Source of the DNA: Mnemiopsis leidyi
Lineage: Eukaryota; Ctenophora; Tentaculata; Lobata; Bolinopsidae
DNA length: 64,000 nucleotides
Assembly: GCA_000226015.1 (NCBI GenBank)
Contig: JH152873.1
Coordinates: forward strand, 64,631 to 128,630
Direction of reading: 5' to 3'
Below, piece by piece: positions 10,501 through 23,696 of the stretch. The notes under the pieces were generated by a model that saw only the letters and a program-made list of their open reading frames with translations, searched no databases and was not told where the DNA came from. A program made the position numbers and the translations under genes. The stretch's first letter is position 1. Every line of letters starts with the position of its first letter.

Positions 10501-13500
10501 ACTGAACCAGTAAGCACTGGCCATTTACAAATCCACTTTCAGGACATTACATAATCTATCCAACGTTTTAAGCTGTTAAGGTGCTGGAGCAAATTAGATT
10601 TTTCCATTGCATCCTAGTCTCGTCTCGGTTATTAGGCATTGTATGGGAAAATGGAACCTAGATCATGCTTGTAAATGCAGTCTGGTATAGTGCACCAGTG
10701 CTACACCCAAGCTAAGGAAGCTAACCTTGTATCCGCAGTTTATAGAATTGCTCTATCAGCCTCGCTGCATGTTCGGTATTAAGGTTAAAGTTTCTGTCAG
10801 CAAATTTGCATCGGTCCATGAAATTTAGAATTTGATTAATCCTACTGTAATATCATTAAAGCTCTGTCAACTTAAAGATTATCTTTTAATCAAATTTACC
10901 CTAATAGAATATCATAATATGATGCAATCTCATAAACTCTACTGTTTAGCAGTTATGGCAAACTCTTTTTGAAGATCTCCACCCAAGCATCTTCGTCCTC
11001 TAGTTCCAGAAACACCTTTCACATTTGTTGTTATGGTAAGTAACAGTTTGTCATAGTATGTTTGAATTGTATTTAATAGGATATTTTCCGCCTATCTATG
11101 CGATGCCAAAACAGAAAAATGCACTAAAATGACCCTCTGCCAAAACCGACCGGAAGAAAATTGATTTATAGATAATTAATAAAGTTTTTCAAAATTTGGT
11201 TCAGATCTAAACATATAAATTGACTCTTTTTCCTTGTTCACAGGCACTTCTTACTTCCAATTAAATGGGAAATTCAAGATTGTAGCCAATATTCTATTCT
11301 GGGAAAAATGCAATTACCAGCACCGAATGCTCCTTGTTGCAGATCATTGATCAAGCCAAATTAAATTAGAATTGAAATTTATTTAAAAAAAACATTGCCG
11401 CAATTCTACCGTTCCATCAACCATGGATAAGAAGTTAGAACAGATACTTTCACAACAAAATTTGTTATTATTTGGAAAAGAATACCAATAGTTACGAGAT
11501 TGAAATTTAATTCTATCGGCCTTATCAAAATACTGCCAAATAAACTAAAACTCAAATAGAACAAGAATTTGTTCAAAGTTAATTTGAGCGTTTTCAAAAA
11601 GATGGGTCAGAAATTTGTTCGATGTACTCAAGTATATTTCATTGTCTTTAATTGGCTATGAGATGGGCTAGGAATTTCCTGACAAGTTAATTCCAGCGTT
11701 GTCAGATGAGATGGATCAGAAATTTGTCCCCAGTAAATTGCAGTGGACCCAGATGTCTGACCATAGTCTGGTAGCAGGTGCACTTACCACACCACTTAAC
11801 AATGGATAATCAGATTTAGTGGCTGTCTGTAGTATAGTCCTACGGCGTTGTTAGGCTTGAGTATGAAAACCATTAGTCCCTGTGACAATAATATATTGTT
11901 TACAAGTTGAGTAGATTATTCAGTGAACTCTCTGCCAGTGTTCCTTTCTTTTAGTTAAGCTTCTTTTCTCGAGTTCGTGATGATATTTTTGCCGCTTAGT
12001 TTGATATTGTATGCGTGCAATAAATACTCAAATAATACTTGTTCTATTGCCAATTTAGTTCGTCGAAGTCAGCTGCTCAAGCTTATTTAATCGTCTCAAA
12101 TGTACTATATTACTAAAAATTTAACTTAAATTAATGGTTGCAATGGATACCTCGTGCTTATATTCATGAATCACAGAGTTTGCATTTTGATACCAAAAAT
12201 GTCCCCTATCTAATTGACTCAATATGGTTAATTACTAATGATCTCCAACCGGACAATTACCAATTCAAAATAATTCGATCGACTGTTCACAGCTTTCCCC
12301 ACACACTCATATCCACACCTGACACCGTCCTCGCCACCACTCTACTCCTCGCCCACGTGCTATTTCTAGGGGTCGCACATGCGTGAAATTACGCAGCACC
12401 GGACTTGTAATTATCGGGTGGCACCCCAGGTAGAGAGTATTGTCAGTACCAGCTACAGCTGTACTGACATCTCTATAGTCCCACTTTCTTAACTTCAGAT
12501 GTTGTTTCTATCTGTATTGTTACTGTATGTAGTGGCAGTTTACTTTTAGCTTGAGTTGATGAGGGCTGCATACTTGCTAAATGTGAAGGTAAAAGAACCT
12601 AACTTTACCATTCCTGACTGGTAAATCCTTTACTCTACAGTTTGTTACTTTGTTAGTACTATACAGGATAACTGTTTGTGTGGAAACCTCGCCGGTATGA
12701 AGTGTTCAATATACAGCCAGCTAAAAACGTTTCACTAAAGTATCCGTTCTTTTCTGACGACCCGACTCCGCATGCAATCTAGAATTATTGTGCCGTGCTG
12801 GCTGCTGCTATGCACCCAGTGAGCCGAATAAGCAGCGGCCATCTGAAATCTCATTGAGCCATTGTCGTGATAACGACAATGAACAACAGTTTCTACGGAT
12901 GAACGAATCCTGTTCTTATAACTGAGACCCGTGCACCATGGCAAATGCAGTGACTTGCAGCATTAATGACCAGTGAACAAGCCTGCAACCCGCTGCATTA
13001 ATCCATTATTGGCATGTTATACAGTTAGGATGCTCCCTGATTCTTTTGGGGAATTTCTAAAGGATCAGCTTCACGAAAACCAACTAGAACTAGAAGTAAG
13101 ATCGAATATTCGCTTTATTTTTGCAGTAGTGTTTTTCTGGCCCTGTTCTTCTGACCCGAACTCTATAAACCTCACCCTGCAAGCTGTATTTTAAGGGTCA
13201 ATATATGATCTCCTACCAGCTAAAGACTACTAGATCCCCCAACCGTGCGACATAAGTACTTGCTAATCACGGGTCGTTAAATAATGTTGTTTATTATGTC
13301 GCACCTGCCCTCCAACTACTCGGATACTCCTATAAGCTTATAGATGAGCGCAACAGTTGCCTTCGTGGGCCTCTGAAAACCTGCTTACCTGCTACAAATT
13401 ATAGCACTAGGTGCCGGGACTGGCAAAACTCATCGGTTTTTTCGGCATTTATCGGAGACAGAAGGCACACGCCGTACCTTGCTTACCACAATAATATGTC

Positions 13501-13963
13501 GGATCCTTACCTTTGTTCTGTTGGTCTATCAAGTTCTTGAATAGACAAACAATTTATTCAAAAAATCAGATAAGAAATTTCATTTGCGATATGATTTCAG
13601 GCCAAACTACAAATCCAGCGCGAGGCCTATTAATGTAATGAAAACTTCATAACCCGAAGTTGGTACACTGAACAACACAATGTCAAGCCATTGGTTCATG
13701 CGGTAAAGACGTGTTTGTGAAAGTCACAGGTGCAATTTTTACTTCGGTTCAGATTACTCGATTTTATGACTTAAATTACGTTCAGAATTGAGTACAGAGA
13801 TCTGCATAGTGCAGTAGATGTGTTTTTCTGGGAGTCGAATTGTTAAAAAAGCTTAGTCGATCAGTTTTAATTCGATTATCTTATTACTCGTCAGTTGAAT
13901 TGAGCATGCTAATGTTTTTAGCTTAAACTTAATTCTTCTCTTCTATTGAAAGATAACAACACT
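7564..13963. other. 6.4-kb stretch without a recognised gene
   Basis: Only short open frames of shadow type are present. I saw no family motifs, no exon series with matching phases, and no RNA gene. A small perfect 8-bp stem with an 11-nt loop lies at about 9797-9823. The stretch separates the ADAM10-like 3' region from the next candidate gene. Confidence 0.5.
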
Positions 13964-16900
13964 ATGGCGAGTTCTTATGAAGTACATGGGGTTCCAGAAC
14001 ATGGACTTGGTGGGATTAATATTGACCAAACACGGTGAGTCCCTTTTACAACATGATTTACATTTTACTCTTAGAACCAATCTTCATTCCTTCTGAAAAT
14101 GTGTTTCCTACTCCATTGATAACGAGTTATCATTTGCTCATATGCAATAAAACATAAGATGGCTTATCTTTCCTCATGAAATTATGAATTTTCATTTTAA
14201 GTGATTCTAAGTGAGGATGCTATAAGTAAGGAAAATGGCTTTAGGTTGCATTTCAAATTACTGTTCCTCTCATTCTCTTGGTTCACGTGCATGCAAGATG
14301 AACTTTTCTCTGGGATATTCGTCTATGATTTTATCTAAATTGCTAATTTACAGCCATTCTTAATCTGATACATCTGTCATCTAGACCACGAGACTTATGA
14401 TCTTATGATCATCACACTTGTTAAAAATGTTTTCCTTTCTGTATCCATGGTGATAACTATTAGGTGATCGGTCATCACTGACTATCAACTTACAATTTAT
14501 TTGATTATAACTTTGAACAACCAAACTGTTGACGTTATTCTGATTTACTTACTTTGCATTCTTTATTGAAACTGTTGATTCTTTACTTGTATTATTTCAC
14601 CAGGTTGAAATCTCCACGAAAATGTGACACTTTTTTCTCCAAGCGTATGTGTCATAAGAGTTGAAAAATAACAGTATTTTAAAGATCAATTATTAAACCT
14701 CTTCTAGCTAACCAAGTATGAGTGCCTTAACTTTTTCCTATGACCAAATTAAATTTTCATTTTTGCTGGTGGTCAGTCACAGATATTCTGCCGTTTCTTA
14801 AAACAGTTGATTACAATGACTGACACGTTCTTGACTGACACGTTCTTGACTGACTATAGTTCAGAATACTCCTGTATCCATTTATATGACATAACGTCTT
14901 TTGATGCTGCAGTCGCTGACCTGCAACTACTAGCCAGTAGTACTTAAATAAAATCTGGTCTCTGGTTGACTGATAATTCTCAGAATCCCCTTGCCAAAAT
15001 ATTATAAGTGATCCAGTTCTTTGATTGGTAAAAATAGAATATGCATACTGTACCGATTATCGCGACGAGTCCAGCTGTATTTTAACAACAGGCACAATCG
15101 AGCAATGATCGCACAAACTCCTATTTGTGTGTTAAGAGTATCTCGTAGAATTCATTAACTGTAAAACTTGCCCACCTTCTTAGCCGCTCCGTCTATTGAT
15201 CTTTATCATACCGACTACTTGCTACTGATTCTTCTCCTTATCGAAGAGCTTTATCATAGTTGATTTCATTGCAACCAAGGCTGGAGAAGCTGAGTATATT
15301 TTTAGTAGGATAGGCCAATCAGCCTCGTAAATAAACTATGGTTCGATTCGAAGTGTGAATGACTTCCCAGAAATATTCATATTGCTGCGAAAGAATATTT
15401 GGTCACGCACTTGCACTGTTGCTTGTTTACAACTCCATCCAAAGTCCCTGGTACACCTTTCTGGTACATTTCACGGGACCTTTTGATTGCATAAGCTCTT
15501 TTGATATAAGTATCTGTATTCACTCTGAAATTGTGAGTGTTTCTTTTTGGGTAGAAATATAAAAAGTTAAACGGCCGAGGCAGGGTCTGGGCCAAAAGCA
15601 GGGTAGGGGCGAGGTCTTATCAGGCAGACTTGGGTCATAGACGTTTATCTTTTTGCCGAAACTTAAGTATGCAGAGCCCTCCGTGTAACCGAAGAATCCC
15701 AACATTCTGATAATGTTATCGCTGGCTCTAGAAGCTCCTGATAATGCAGATCTTAATAAACTTGAAAACTGCTAAATCTAAGAAAGTCTCAGATCAGGCA
15801 CCTCACTGCTCGTTCCTGATGCACTGAGCAATGGTTCGGCAGTAAAATCTGAAAAGTAAGCAACCCATGGTAAAACTGGCATGCAAATATAACTTGCTAA
15901 CTATAAACACAAACAAAACTTGTTCATTATGAACACAAATTGAAGTCTGCCATATTACCATATTTCTACAAAGATACCTTTAACAATCAACTCTCTCCCG
16001 TTTGTTGTCTACATTTTATCTTATACTTATTTTAGTTCGGACACTCCAACAGCCATTAAAATCATCGTTTAATCTCCAGCAACTCTTTGCAGCCAGGTCA
16101 GATCTAGGAAGTTAACAAATTATAGCTGCAGACTTTATTGCTTTTCGTGCTAGCGGTATAAGACCACCTAATGCCAACGTGTAAACTGTAATTAGTTATT
16201 TAGTCCTTAGTAACCAGACAAGCTCACATGTAGGCATATACTGCTGGTCTGCTTAAATATTTCACATTCATTTTGATATTTCAGACTTAATTCATGTTAA
16301 TTCCCCAGCAAGTTGCTTTTTAGTACTCTTTATCTCAGTGTGAGATACGACTATGTGATAAATAACATAAAGATGGCAAATATCTGGTGAATCCTTCTTA
16401 TTCAGTTTGAATTGTTGGGTGAATAATTTTGTTGTTCTTATTTGAGAAGAGATAATTTCGGTTCTGTCGTGGAATCTTTGTAATTAACTTGCAATTAAGC
16501 AGCTCTCGTGAATCTTATATTTTCTGATTAAGCAAAATAACATTATTTATTCTGATTTTTAATACATTGAAAAGGACCACCATGTATGTAAAAACTACGT
16601 AAATTTTAAAACCTTTGTTGTTTTTTAAATGCTTTCTAAAAACTGATTTTAATTTTTTTCTAGTAAGTCTGGTTACTTTGTCAGTTCTCTCTAAAAATTC
16701 GTTTTCCTGGAAACTTTTCTCTGTATCAATTTTCTCAAAACATATGTATTCGACTGTTAGGCAAAATAATGCATCTTCTCAATGTAAATTCCCGATGCAT
16801 CAATATCAAATTTTCTTTTTTTCTTGAAGAATATGAACCGCCCTGAGGGCTTGAACGCAGTCAATAAGCACCAAAGGAGATATTACTATAACTATTAGCA

Positions 16901-19900
16901 TTACTAGAATGAATTAACAGATCAAGCTGGCTGCTGCAGTAGAGCATTAATCATGAACCTTTGACTAGTCAAATTTACGTGAACCTGTAACCCACATCTT
17001 GGCACGTGTATTTCTTGGGCAACCTAGATCTCTGCACGTGCACAGAAATGGAGAGAAAGGTGAGGCGGTGAACCAGATGTATCAAATGAAGTAGATGAAT
17101 TAATGTTCGGATGGCCGTAACTATCAGCCTCCTCCTACCTCGTTAAGGAATTATTTCTGATCCTATATGTGACCAACTCCTGTCCACCATCCTGCGATTG
17201 ATGTCTGCACCTGCTCGGTTATGTACATCACACTCATGGTTTATGTTCAGGTTTTTTTGTTTTGGTAAAGTTGTTGAGCAGGTCATAAAACACATACTTC
17301 CCAAATTTTACCTTCTTGGTTTTTAGTTAAAAATATAAAATACTAGGTGCCATGAATTAACAGTCCAATGCATCTACCACACACTACCTCTGCAAAGTGC
17401 TATACTGCAATGTTATAATGGTTGTAGGCTAAAAGGTACAGGCCCATGCAGGTACCACTATCATAAAAGTATGTTTCCATGAACATTTTCCCGATATTCT
17501 TCAATCAGAGGTTTCATTATAACATTATCATAGATTGTTCTGAAACCATGCAAGACACGGTAGCAGTCAATGCAATAAAAAGTTCCCACAAATTTACTGT
17601 GAACCCAATTGTCCTGTCATTTTCCAGCTGAGAGTAATACAACTTCAACTGTGATTTTAAATCCGGAATCCCGAGCAAGTAGTCTGCTCAATAATCTGTT
17701 TTGCGATTGTCAAGTGGAACAAGGAGCTGATCATTTATAGAACCAATTAGGAGGCAGCTCACTTCCCCCAATATAGCAGTCAGCTCACAACACTTGGAAA
17801 CATCCTCTCTACTCATATGAATAGTTCGCAAAGCGGGCACGGGAAGTATTGTTTTTATTTTTCCTTTCGGCTCTGATCTAAGGTTAGTTCTATAGCAAAA
17901 AGAGAAGCACGTGATGGCAACCACCATATTTATACTACCTGTAAAAGATATTTGACCTTAACACTTTTGGACCTCGTAGAAAAGTAAATAAATTCGTTTC
18001 CCGTAAAATTTGACAGCAAATCCTATAGTGACAGTCAAAAAGCCCAAAATATCATTTGGACCCTTATTCACCCCCCTAAGGCCAAAATGAAAATTTTCAA
18101 TTTTGAGCTTCATAAAAAGTTGGACCGAAGTTTTGACACAAATTTTGGCGGCGAATCAACAAATTCTTATGGTCCTGTGTCTTTTCGGCTGGAAGCACGC
18201 TTTGTGACTAATAATATAATTAAGACATTGCAATAAGTAAGATTGAAAAAGTTGCCCTGTTTGTGTTTTGCAAGTATTTGTATTTACCACTAAGTCCCAG
18301 TTTGCAATTAATTGTAGTCTACTATCGTACTGCTAGTTTTGGAGGTCCACACCGCACGTAGTTTACAACATGATCATGGGTGCTATAATGCATGTAAAGG
18401 TTGCACTAACGAGTGGACGGCACGGAACCCATTAGCTTCCATTCCTTGTTTAACATGCCGTTTATAATAGCTTATATGAACCCTTTCCACATGAATTGTT
18501 AATGAGCGCATACATTTGCTTAATGTAGATTCTGTACCTAGATTGTGCACCTCTTAGTTATGAGTAGCAGAGTACGTTAGTGAATCGGTTCAATCACCGC
18601 GATATGGTATACACATTGAGCCGATCAGCGTGTCTCTTCTCACCGCTTTTGGTTTTGGTTAGAACCCTCTGCGGTCTACAGATGAGTAGCTGACTGAATT
18701 ACATTTCACACCAGTTATCGTACATAAAGCTGTGCGGGGAGTTTCATTATCGTCATCGATAAATTCATTTTCACCAGTGGGGTAGTGGAGCTTTTTTCTT
18801 GATTTGTAATATAGTAAAGTGGATGAAATTGCAAAACAGCAGGTGTCTTTAACACTTGGTATTTGCATGTATACCACACCATAAACCGATGCTGTTATGA
18901 TTGTATACCTACTCAAGGGAATATCAGGGCCTGCTATTCAACGCAATTCAATCTCTAAGATTGCTAGGAAAACTTGCTCCAGAATAGCATTATCAGTGGT
19001 ATCTTTGTTCGCTTGAGCATGCATCATTACCAGTTGCGCTAATTGTGACGATGTCGTGCCGTTTCGGTTGAATTAAGTTTCCTATTGTATGATTTTTTAT
19101 CGAGCAGATTGTGATTAACAAAAAATTCTTGAATTTTTTGACCGAAATTCTACTATTATATAATACTTCTAAAGAGAAGATCAGATCGTATCATTAAATA
19201 GATTATATCAATAAAGCTCAAATTTTTGTTATCTCATGGTTTTTCTGGATCATATTAAATTTCAAACCATACTATAAGTTCAAGTATGAGCATATATTTT
19301 GACGGTATACTACGGAAGTATAATGCGTATCATATGCGTCTTGATTACAATTTTTTCTAAAAATCCAATTGTTGGCAAGAAACCAACTGTTTCCCGAAGA
19401 TGATATTCCTTGATCCAGATCACAGCGACCACAACAAAACATGGTAGGTAACGAGGAATGTTCATGATGCTTTTTCTTTTGATTTTAAGCTGAATTGTGC
19501 ATAATATTGCATCTTTTATACAAACTTTTAATAAATTCCCACTCCGATCTTACCAGCTGTCTTAAATATGAGACCTAGTAGTTAGTACCAGTCATCTAAA
19601 CAGTATGTCATCAAGTTTTATATTTAACTACTTCAATTGACTACTTCATTTAAGTCCCTTCCGTGTTCTAAAGTTCTAAAATCCGTGTTCTAAAGTTCTA
19701 AAATCGCTGACGGGGCTGGCTGGTGGCTAGTGTTACAAATCGACAAATCGACAGTCTGAACCTGTTTGACAGAGAGGTTTACAACTAAGCGGCTAAAATT
19801 GAACAGGGTAACGACTTGAAATTGTTAAGCCGTCTTGAAATCGGCACAACAGGTGTGAGGCTTCTTTATCCTGGTTTTGCACTGTCTGAAATGAGACATG

Positions 19901-20550
19901 GTGGAGTAGCAATATCGTTAGGGAGTATCAGGTTCCACCTTATTTACTTAAAACTTCATGTCTTGTTCATGTCTTGTTCAGGTTACTGCGGGCAGCATTG
20001 ATCCAGTTTTCCTCAAAGTAGTGAATAGTGATCACTGTCGCAGATTTCGCAGGCGACTATGTCGGGGCGTCGGGCTACAGATTTCTGTAATACTGTCACT
20101 AGTTTCTGTAAATTTCTGTCACACCTTTTAACTAAATCACGCTAAATCAGATTCGCTATGGCTCTGCAGATAAAATCTTTAAGTTTCCTCATACAAAGAG
20201 GGAAGCTGTGAGGTTGTAATTCGAATCATCGTTTATGTCATTCGGGTCTATTAAATGATCATATGGTTCGGTTCGATGACTTCTTTGGTAAACCCTTTTT
20301 CGGATTGTATGACATTTTAGTGAGGGAAACGGTTTCAAGTTGGAATTCGAATTATGTCTATTAAAACCCAATTATTTATACCCTCTGCAGATGAAATAAC
20401 ATATAGTGTACTCTGTAAATTCCCACAGTTCGTTTGAGGCACCGACATCATTTGTCGATGTGTTTCAATCGATTGTCTTCAATGGTTGCTAGTATGTTGT
20501 CAGGTTATTGGATAATCACTATTGTAGGTGGATTTTTATATGTTAATTTC
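13964..20550 (+). CDS. N-terminal exons of a possible SLC17-like transporter
   Basis: Three small exons fit together in phase: 13964-14034 (ATG to a GTGAGT donor), 14604-14644 (acceptor TTTCACCAG, donor GTATGT) and 20504-20550 (acceptor TTGTCAG, donor GTAAGT). They encode MASSYEVHGVPEHGL and a hydrophilic stretch, then CDTFFSKR and a first membrane helix (YWIITIVGGFLYVNF). A short cytoplasmic N-terminus ending in Cys-rich then RY, followed by a helix with a GF pair, is typical of the vesicular glutamate/sialin (SLC17) family, but the similarity is short. An acceptor (CTATTGAAAG) lies 11 nt before the ATG. Intron 2 would be 5.9 kb. The downstream exons were not found before the GPCR genes, so the gene is incomplete, broken, or wrongly linked. 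Confidence 0.35.
14645..20503. other. long intron or intergenic stretch
   Basis: Nothing beyond short open frames was seen. Small tandem duplications occur at about 14820-14858 (17-bp unit) and 19661-19704 (22-bp unit, two copies). A minus-strand open frame at 17688-17927 has a protein-like composition but no recognised similarity or splice context. Confidence 0.4.
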
Positions 20551-21507
20551 GTAAGTCCTCACGATTTATTGTGTTTTGCTGTCCCCCATTCTTTGAATTT
20601 CCCACCCATTTCCAAAGGTTTAAACCTTTCACAGTTACACACACACGTTGCATTTCTTAAACTACCAAAAAAATATAATAGCATAACTTTATTAAGTCAC
20701 TGGAAAGCTTTGCCACGTTCTCTTCGAAATCCTTTATCAATATAAGTTTGCATATATAAAAACCTCACCAGGCTCTTTTCACTTGCTCAAGACTCCTGCA
20801 ATTTGCAGTTTGCAATACAGCATACCAATTTGCAATTTACACTTTTAAAGCATGCCAGGACACCAGGTTGCAAGTCTTCCCTCTGCCCTCTCTGCAGGTG
20901 TGAGAGTTAAGCAGCTTCCACAGATACAAGCTGAGAAGTAGATAGTGAACGTCATATAGCTTTATAGAGTCCTCCTTTCTCACCGGTTGATACTTGATAG
21001 TAAAATTATTTTCGTGGTTTAGCCTTAAACTGCTGAACTGCACTGGTGGCGATTTAGTTCGACTAATGCTACATATTTCATCACTCTGGTTATTAGCCCA
21101 AATCTCGGCCAGGTTTTTAAATCCACTTGTTTTCCGGTCTTATCCTGTAATGGTACTCCCCCATCTCGATAAAAGGTCATTGGTCTCGCGAACTCATAAT
21201 CTTCGTCATATTCATTCTGCTGCTATCGTAATAGTTGTCATGTGTTAACATCTGCGTTGCAGTGTTTTCGGGGTTGTTTTTATACCCTTACTCTTCACTT
21301 ATTATCTCACTTTTATGTGTCATTCTTCTTATCTAGAGGAGTAGAAGAACGCGAATCTAGTATCTTAGTATATAAACATTATATATAAACATTCAATGTA
21401 GACCACAATTAGGTGGTGCTCAATAGTGTGAGTTACCTAAACGTTACGTGACTTTTAATCCTCTAGACCTTTCTGCAGCTGTACCTGTTTTGACACTTTT
21501 ATTGCAG
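20551..21507. other. sequence upstream of the first GPCR gene
   Basis: No gene was recognised. The open frame ending near 20745 resembles the C-terminal tail of LINE reverse transcriptase proteins only vaguely (KALPRSLRNPLSI). The promoter of the GPCR gene, or its upstream splice region, should lie here. Confidence 0.3.
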
Positions 21508-21508
21508 G

Positions 21509-23203
21509 ATGAGCACGACCAGTTACGTTTTTCTGGGTGCTTTTTCGTTCTTCTCCGTCGTCGGCAACAGTTTTGTCTTCTGGGCAATGGTGGTAGATCG
21601 GAGACTGAGGACCAATTCCAACCTCTTCATTCTGTCCCTTGCTATGTCCGACTTTCTCATGGGCTGCATTTCCGTTAGTAATAGTATTTAAGTTTTTGTT
21701 TACAATTTAAAGTGCGGATTACAACATGCTGAAGGAGTTTTAGTTATAACTCATCGAATATACATGCTTAGTGAATTTATTGTATTTGTATTGTTTTATA
21801 ATAGTATAATTTTGGTATGATTAAATACATCGCAATCTCGTTTTTTCTTACGCAATTCTTCGCATCTTCTTATGTTGAATATTAACATGCATTATAAACA
21901 TTTCTTTTTCAGATTCCCGTATATATGGTGCTGCACATATCAGATAAGAACGTGTTAGGAGATGCGTTGTGTAAATTCACAGCTTTTTTAGACAACACAT
22001 TAGTAATTGTCAGCATGTGGACCCTCCTCCTCACCTCTCTAGACAGGTACTAGTCTCCTTTGAAATTCCGCCACGTTTTCTAAAATTAATTCACCTCATC
22101 AAAAAATATTGACATCAATATCTAAGTATTAGGAAATTAAATACCTCTAAGTGTGTAACTAGGTTTCTCCTGATAGTTGACAGAAAACCACAACATCTTA
22201 TATTACATCATCTATCTAGGTTTCTACTGATAGTTTACAGAAAACTATACCACGACATCCTAAACAGAAAAAACACCTTACTGATGATTCTAGCGGTGTG
22301 GAGTTATGCCGTTGTCATTGCAGCACTGCCTCTAGTCGGGTGGAACTACTACATGTTTAAGGGAAATACCTGCTCCATTGCTGATGTGGAGCATCCCTAC
22401 TTCAGAACGTTCTTCTTCATGGTTTGCAGAATGTCATATTCATAGCTTTTAGATTGTAAACTCGTCATCCGCGTTGATGTTATAATATTTGAATTTTAAA
22501 ATGTGAGCAATTTTTTATTCCAGGTACCACATGCTCTGATGCTCACGTGATATAACGTTTCCATAATCACAATCATTCTTTTCAGACGTTCCCGATACCA
22601 CTAATGATCACAGCGACGTGCTACATCTGGATAGCTATAAAAGCAAACAAAGTCCATCACAAAGCTCAGGCCCACAACCACAAAACATTCCAAGTCTCCC
22701 AATCGTCTGGCCAAATCCGTCGGTCGGTCCGGGGACCAACATCAGACCGTGTTGCCAGGGTTACCACCATGGTTCTTGTCTTGGTGATTGCTCACGTGGT
22801 TCTAACCCTCCCTGCTTTCACTATCAACCTCATTGCTACCTTTAACATAGCTTCTGTCAACGAACATTTTGAGGGGGCTGCCAATGACATTGTTATCCTG
22901 ATGTTTTTCGCCAATGCTGCTGTGAACCCTATATTATACGGGGTGTTCAACACGAACTTTCAAGCAGCGTTTGAGTTTTGTCCTTGTAAAAAGGTAGGTC
23001 CGGCAGCGCCAGCAGGCGTTACTCCTTCCCCTCACTCCATGAGAAACTCGTCAATCCGAGCTCCTTCCCAGAACGCAGGAGTACAGCCAGCTATAGTAAA
23101 CTGTCCTACTCCTAATGTGAAGAGACAGCAGTTGACAGTGGAGACTAAACTTAATGGCACTAATTTAAAATTGTCAACTAAAAAAATGTTCGGAGTGCAA
23201 TGA
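21509..23203 (+). CDS. class A (rhodopsin-like) GPCR, copy 1
   Basis: Four coding exons at 21509-21673, 21913-22046, 22220-22421 and 22586-23203 give a 372-residue seven-helix receptor. Total exon length is a multiple of three and all junctions are GT-AG. Visible hallmarks are GN in TM1, LAMSD in TM2, the TM3 Cys (LCKF), SLDRF in place of DRY, an ECL2 Cys (NTCSI) and NPILY in TM7. The CWxP switch of TM6 is absent; the aligned stretch reads LTLP. There is no Lys at the opsin retinal position in TM7. The N-terminus is very short (about 6 residues before TM1). The ATG lies 1 nt after an acceptor (TTATTGCAG), so a non-coding or trans-spliced leader exon is likely. The ligand cannot be assigned. 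A paralogue follows directly downstream. Confidence 0.9.
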
Positions 23204-23696
23204 TGAAATTTACAGTAATAATATAAATATTCCTTCAGTTTTGATTTCTTGAGTAGTTGTTTTATTCTTTTGGATATTTTTTCGATATTATAGTCGGTTC
23301 CTTTTTGTATATTTTTTGTTTGTCAGTCCTGTATATATAAGTATGGATTTGTGCATTAAAAGTGGTTTGTCGAGCAAACATTCCTGAATATTTAATGAAT
23401 ATCATTGTAATCAGGAGAAAATTCTCGTCTTATTTGTAAAACAGGGCATGTTGAAACTAAATTTTGGAAAATTTTGAAATTTTAGCTCTGTACGTGCTCA
23501 GAACTGCGTCAGAATCAAAGATTAACACACCTTTTACGGCGCCTTGTGATTATTTTTTGAATGAAATAAAATTGGTCGTAAAAACAAAGTAAAATTTGAA
23601 TTATTTTGACACTCAGATAATTGCGATATTAATAAAGTTAATAAGAAAGAAGATTCAAGAAGTTCAATAAAAAACTTACACTTTCCTTCACGTCAG

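Noticed and set aside
15300-15360. GGTTCGATTCG resembling a tRNA B box
   Set aside because: No A box at the right distance and no cloverleaf.
17688-17927. Minus-strand 79-codon open frame with protein-like composition
   Set aside because: No family recognised and no partner exon found, so left out of the gene list.
20434-20745. 103-codon open frame as a gene
   Set aside because: Only a short part fits a spliced exon (20504-20550); the tail resembles LINE C-termini too weakly to call.
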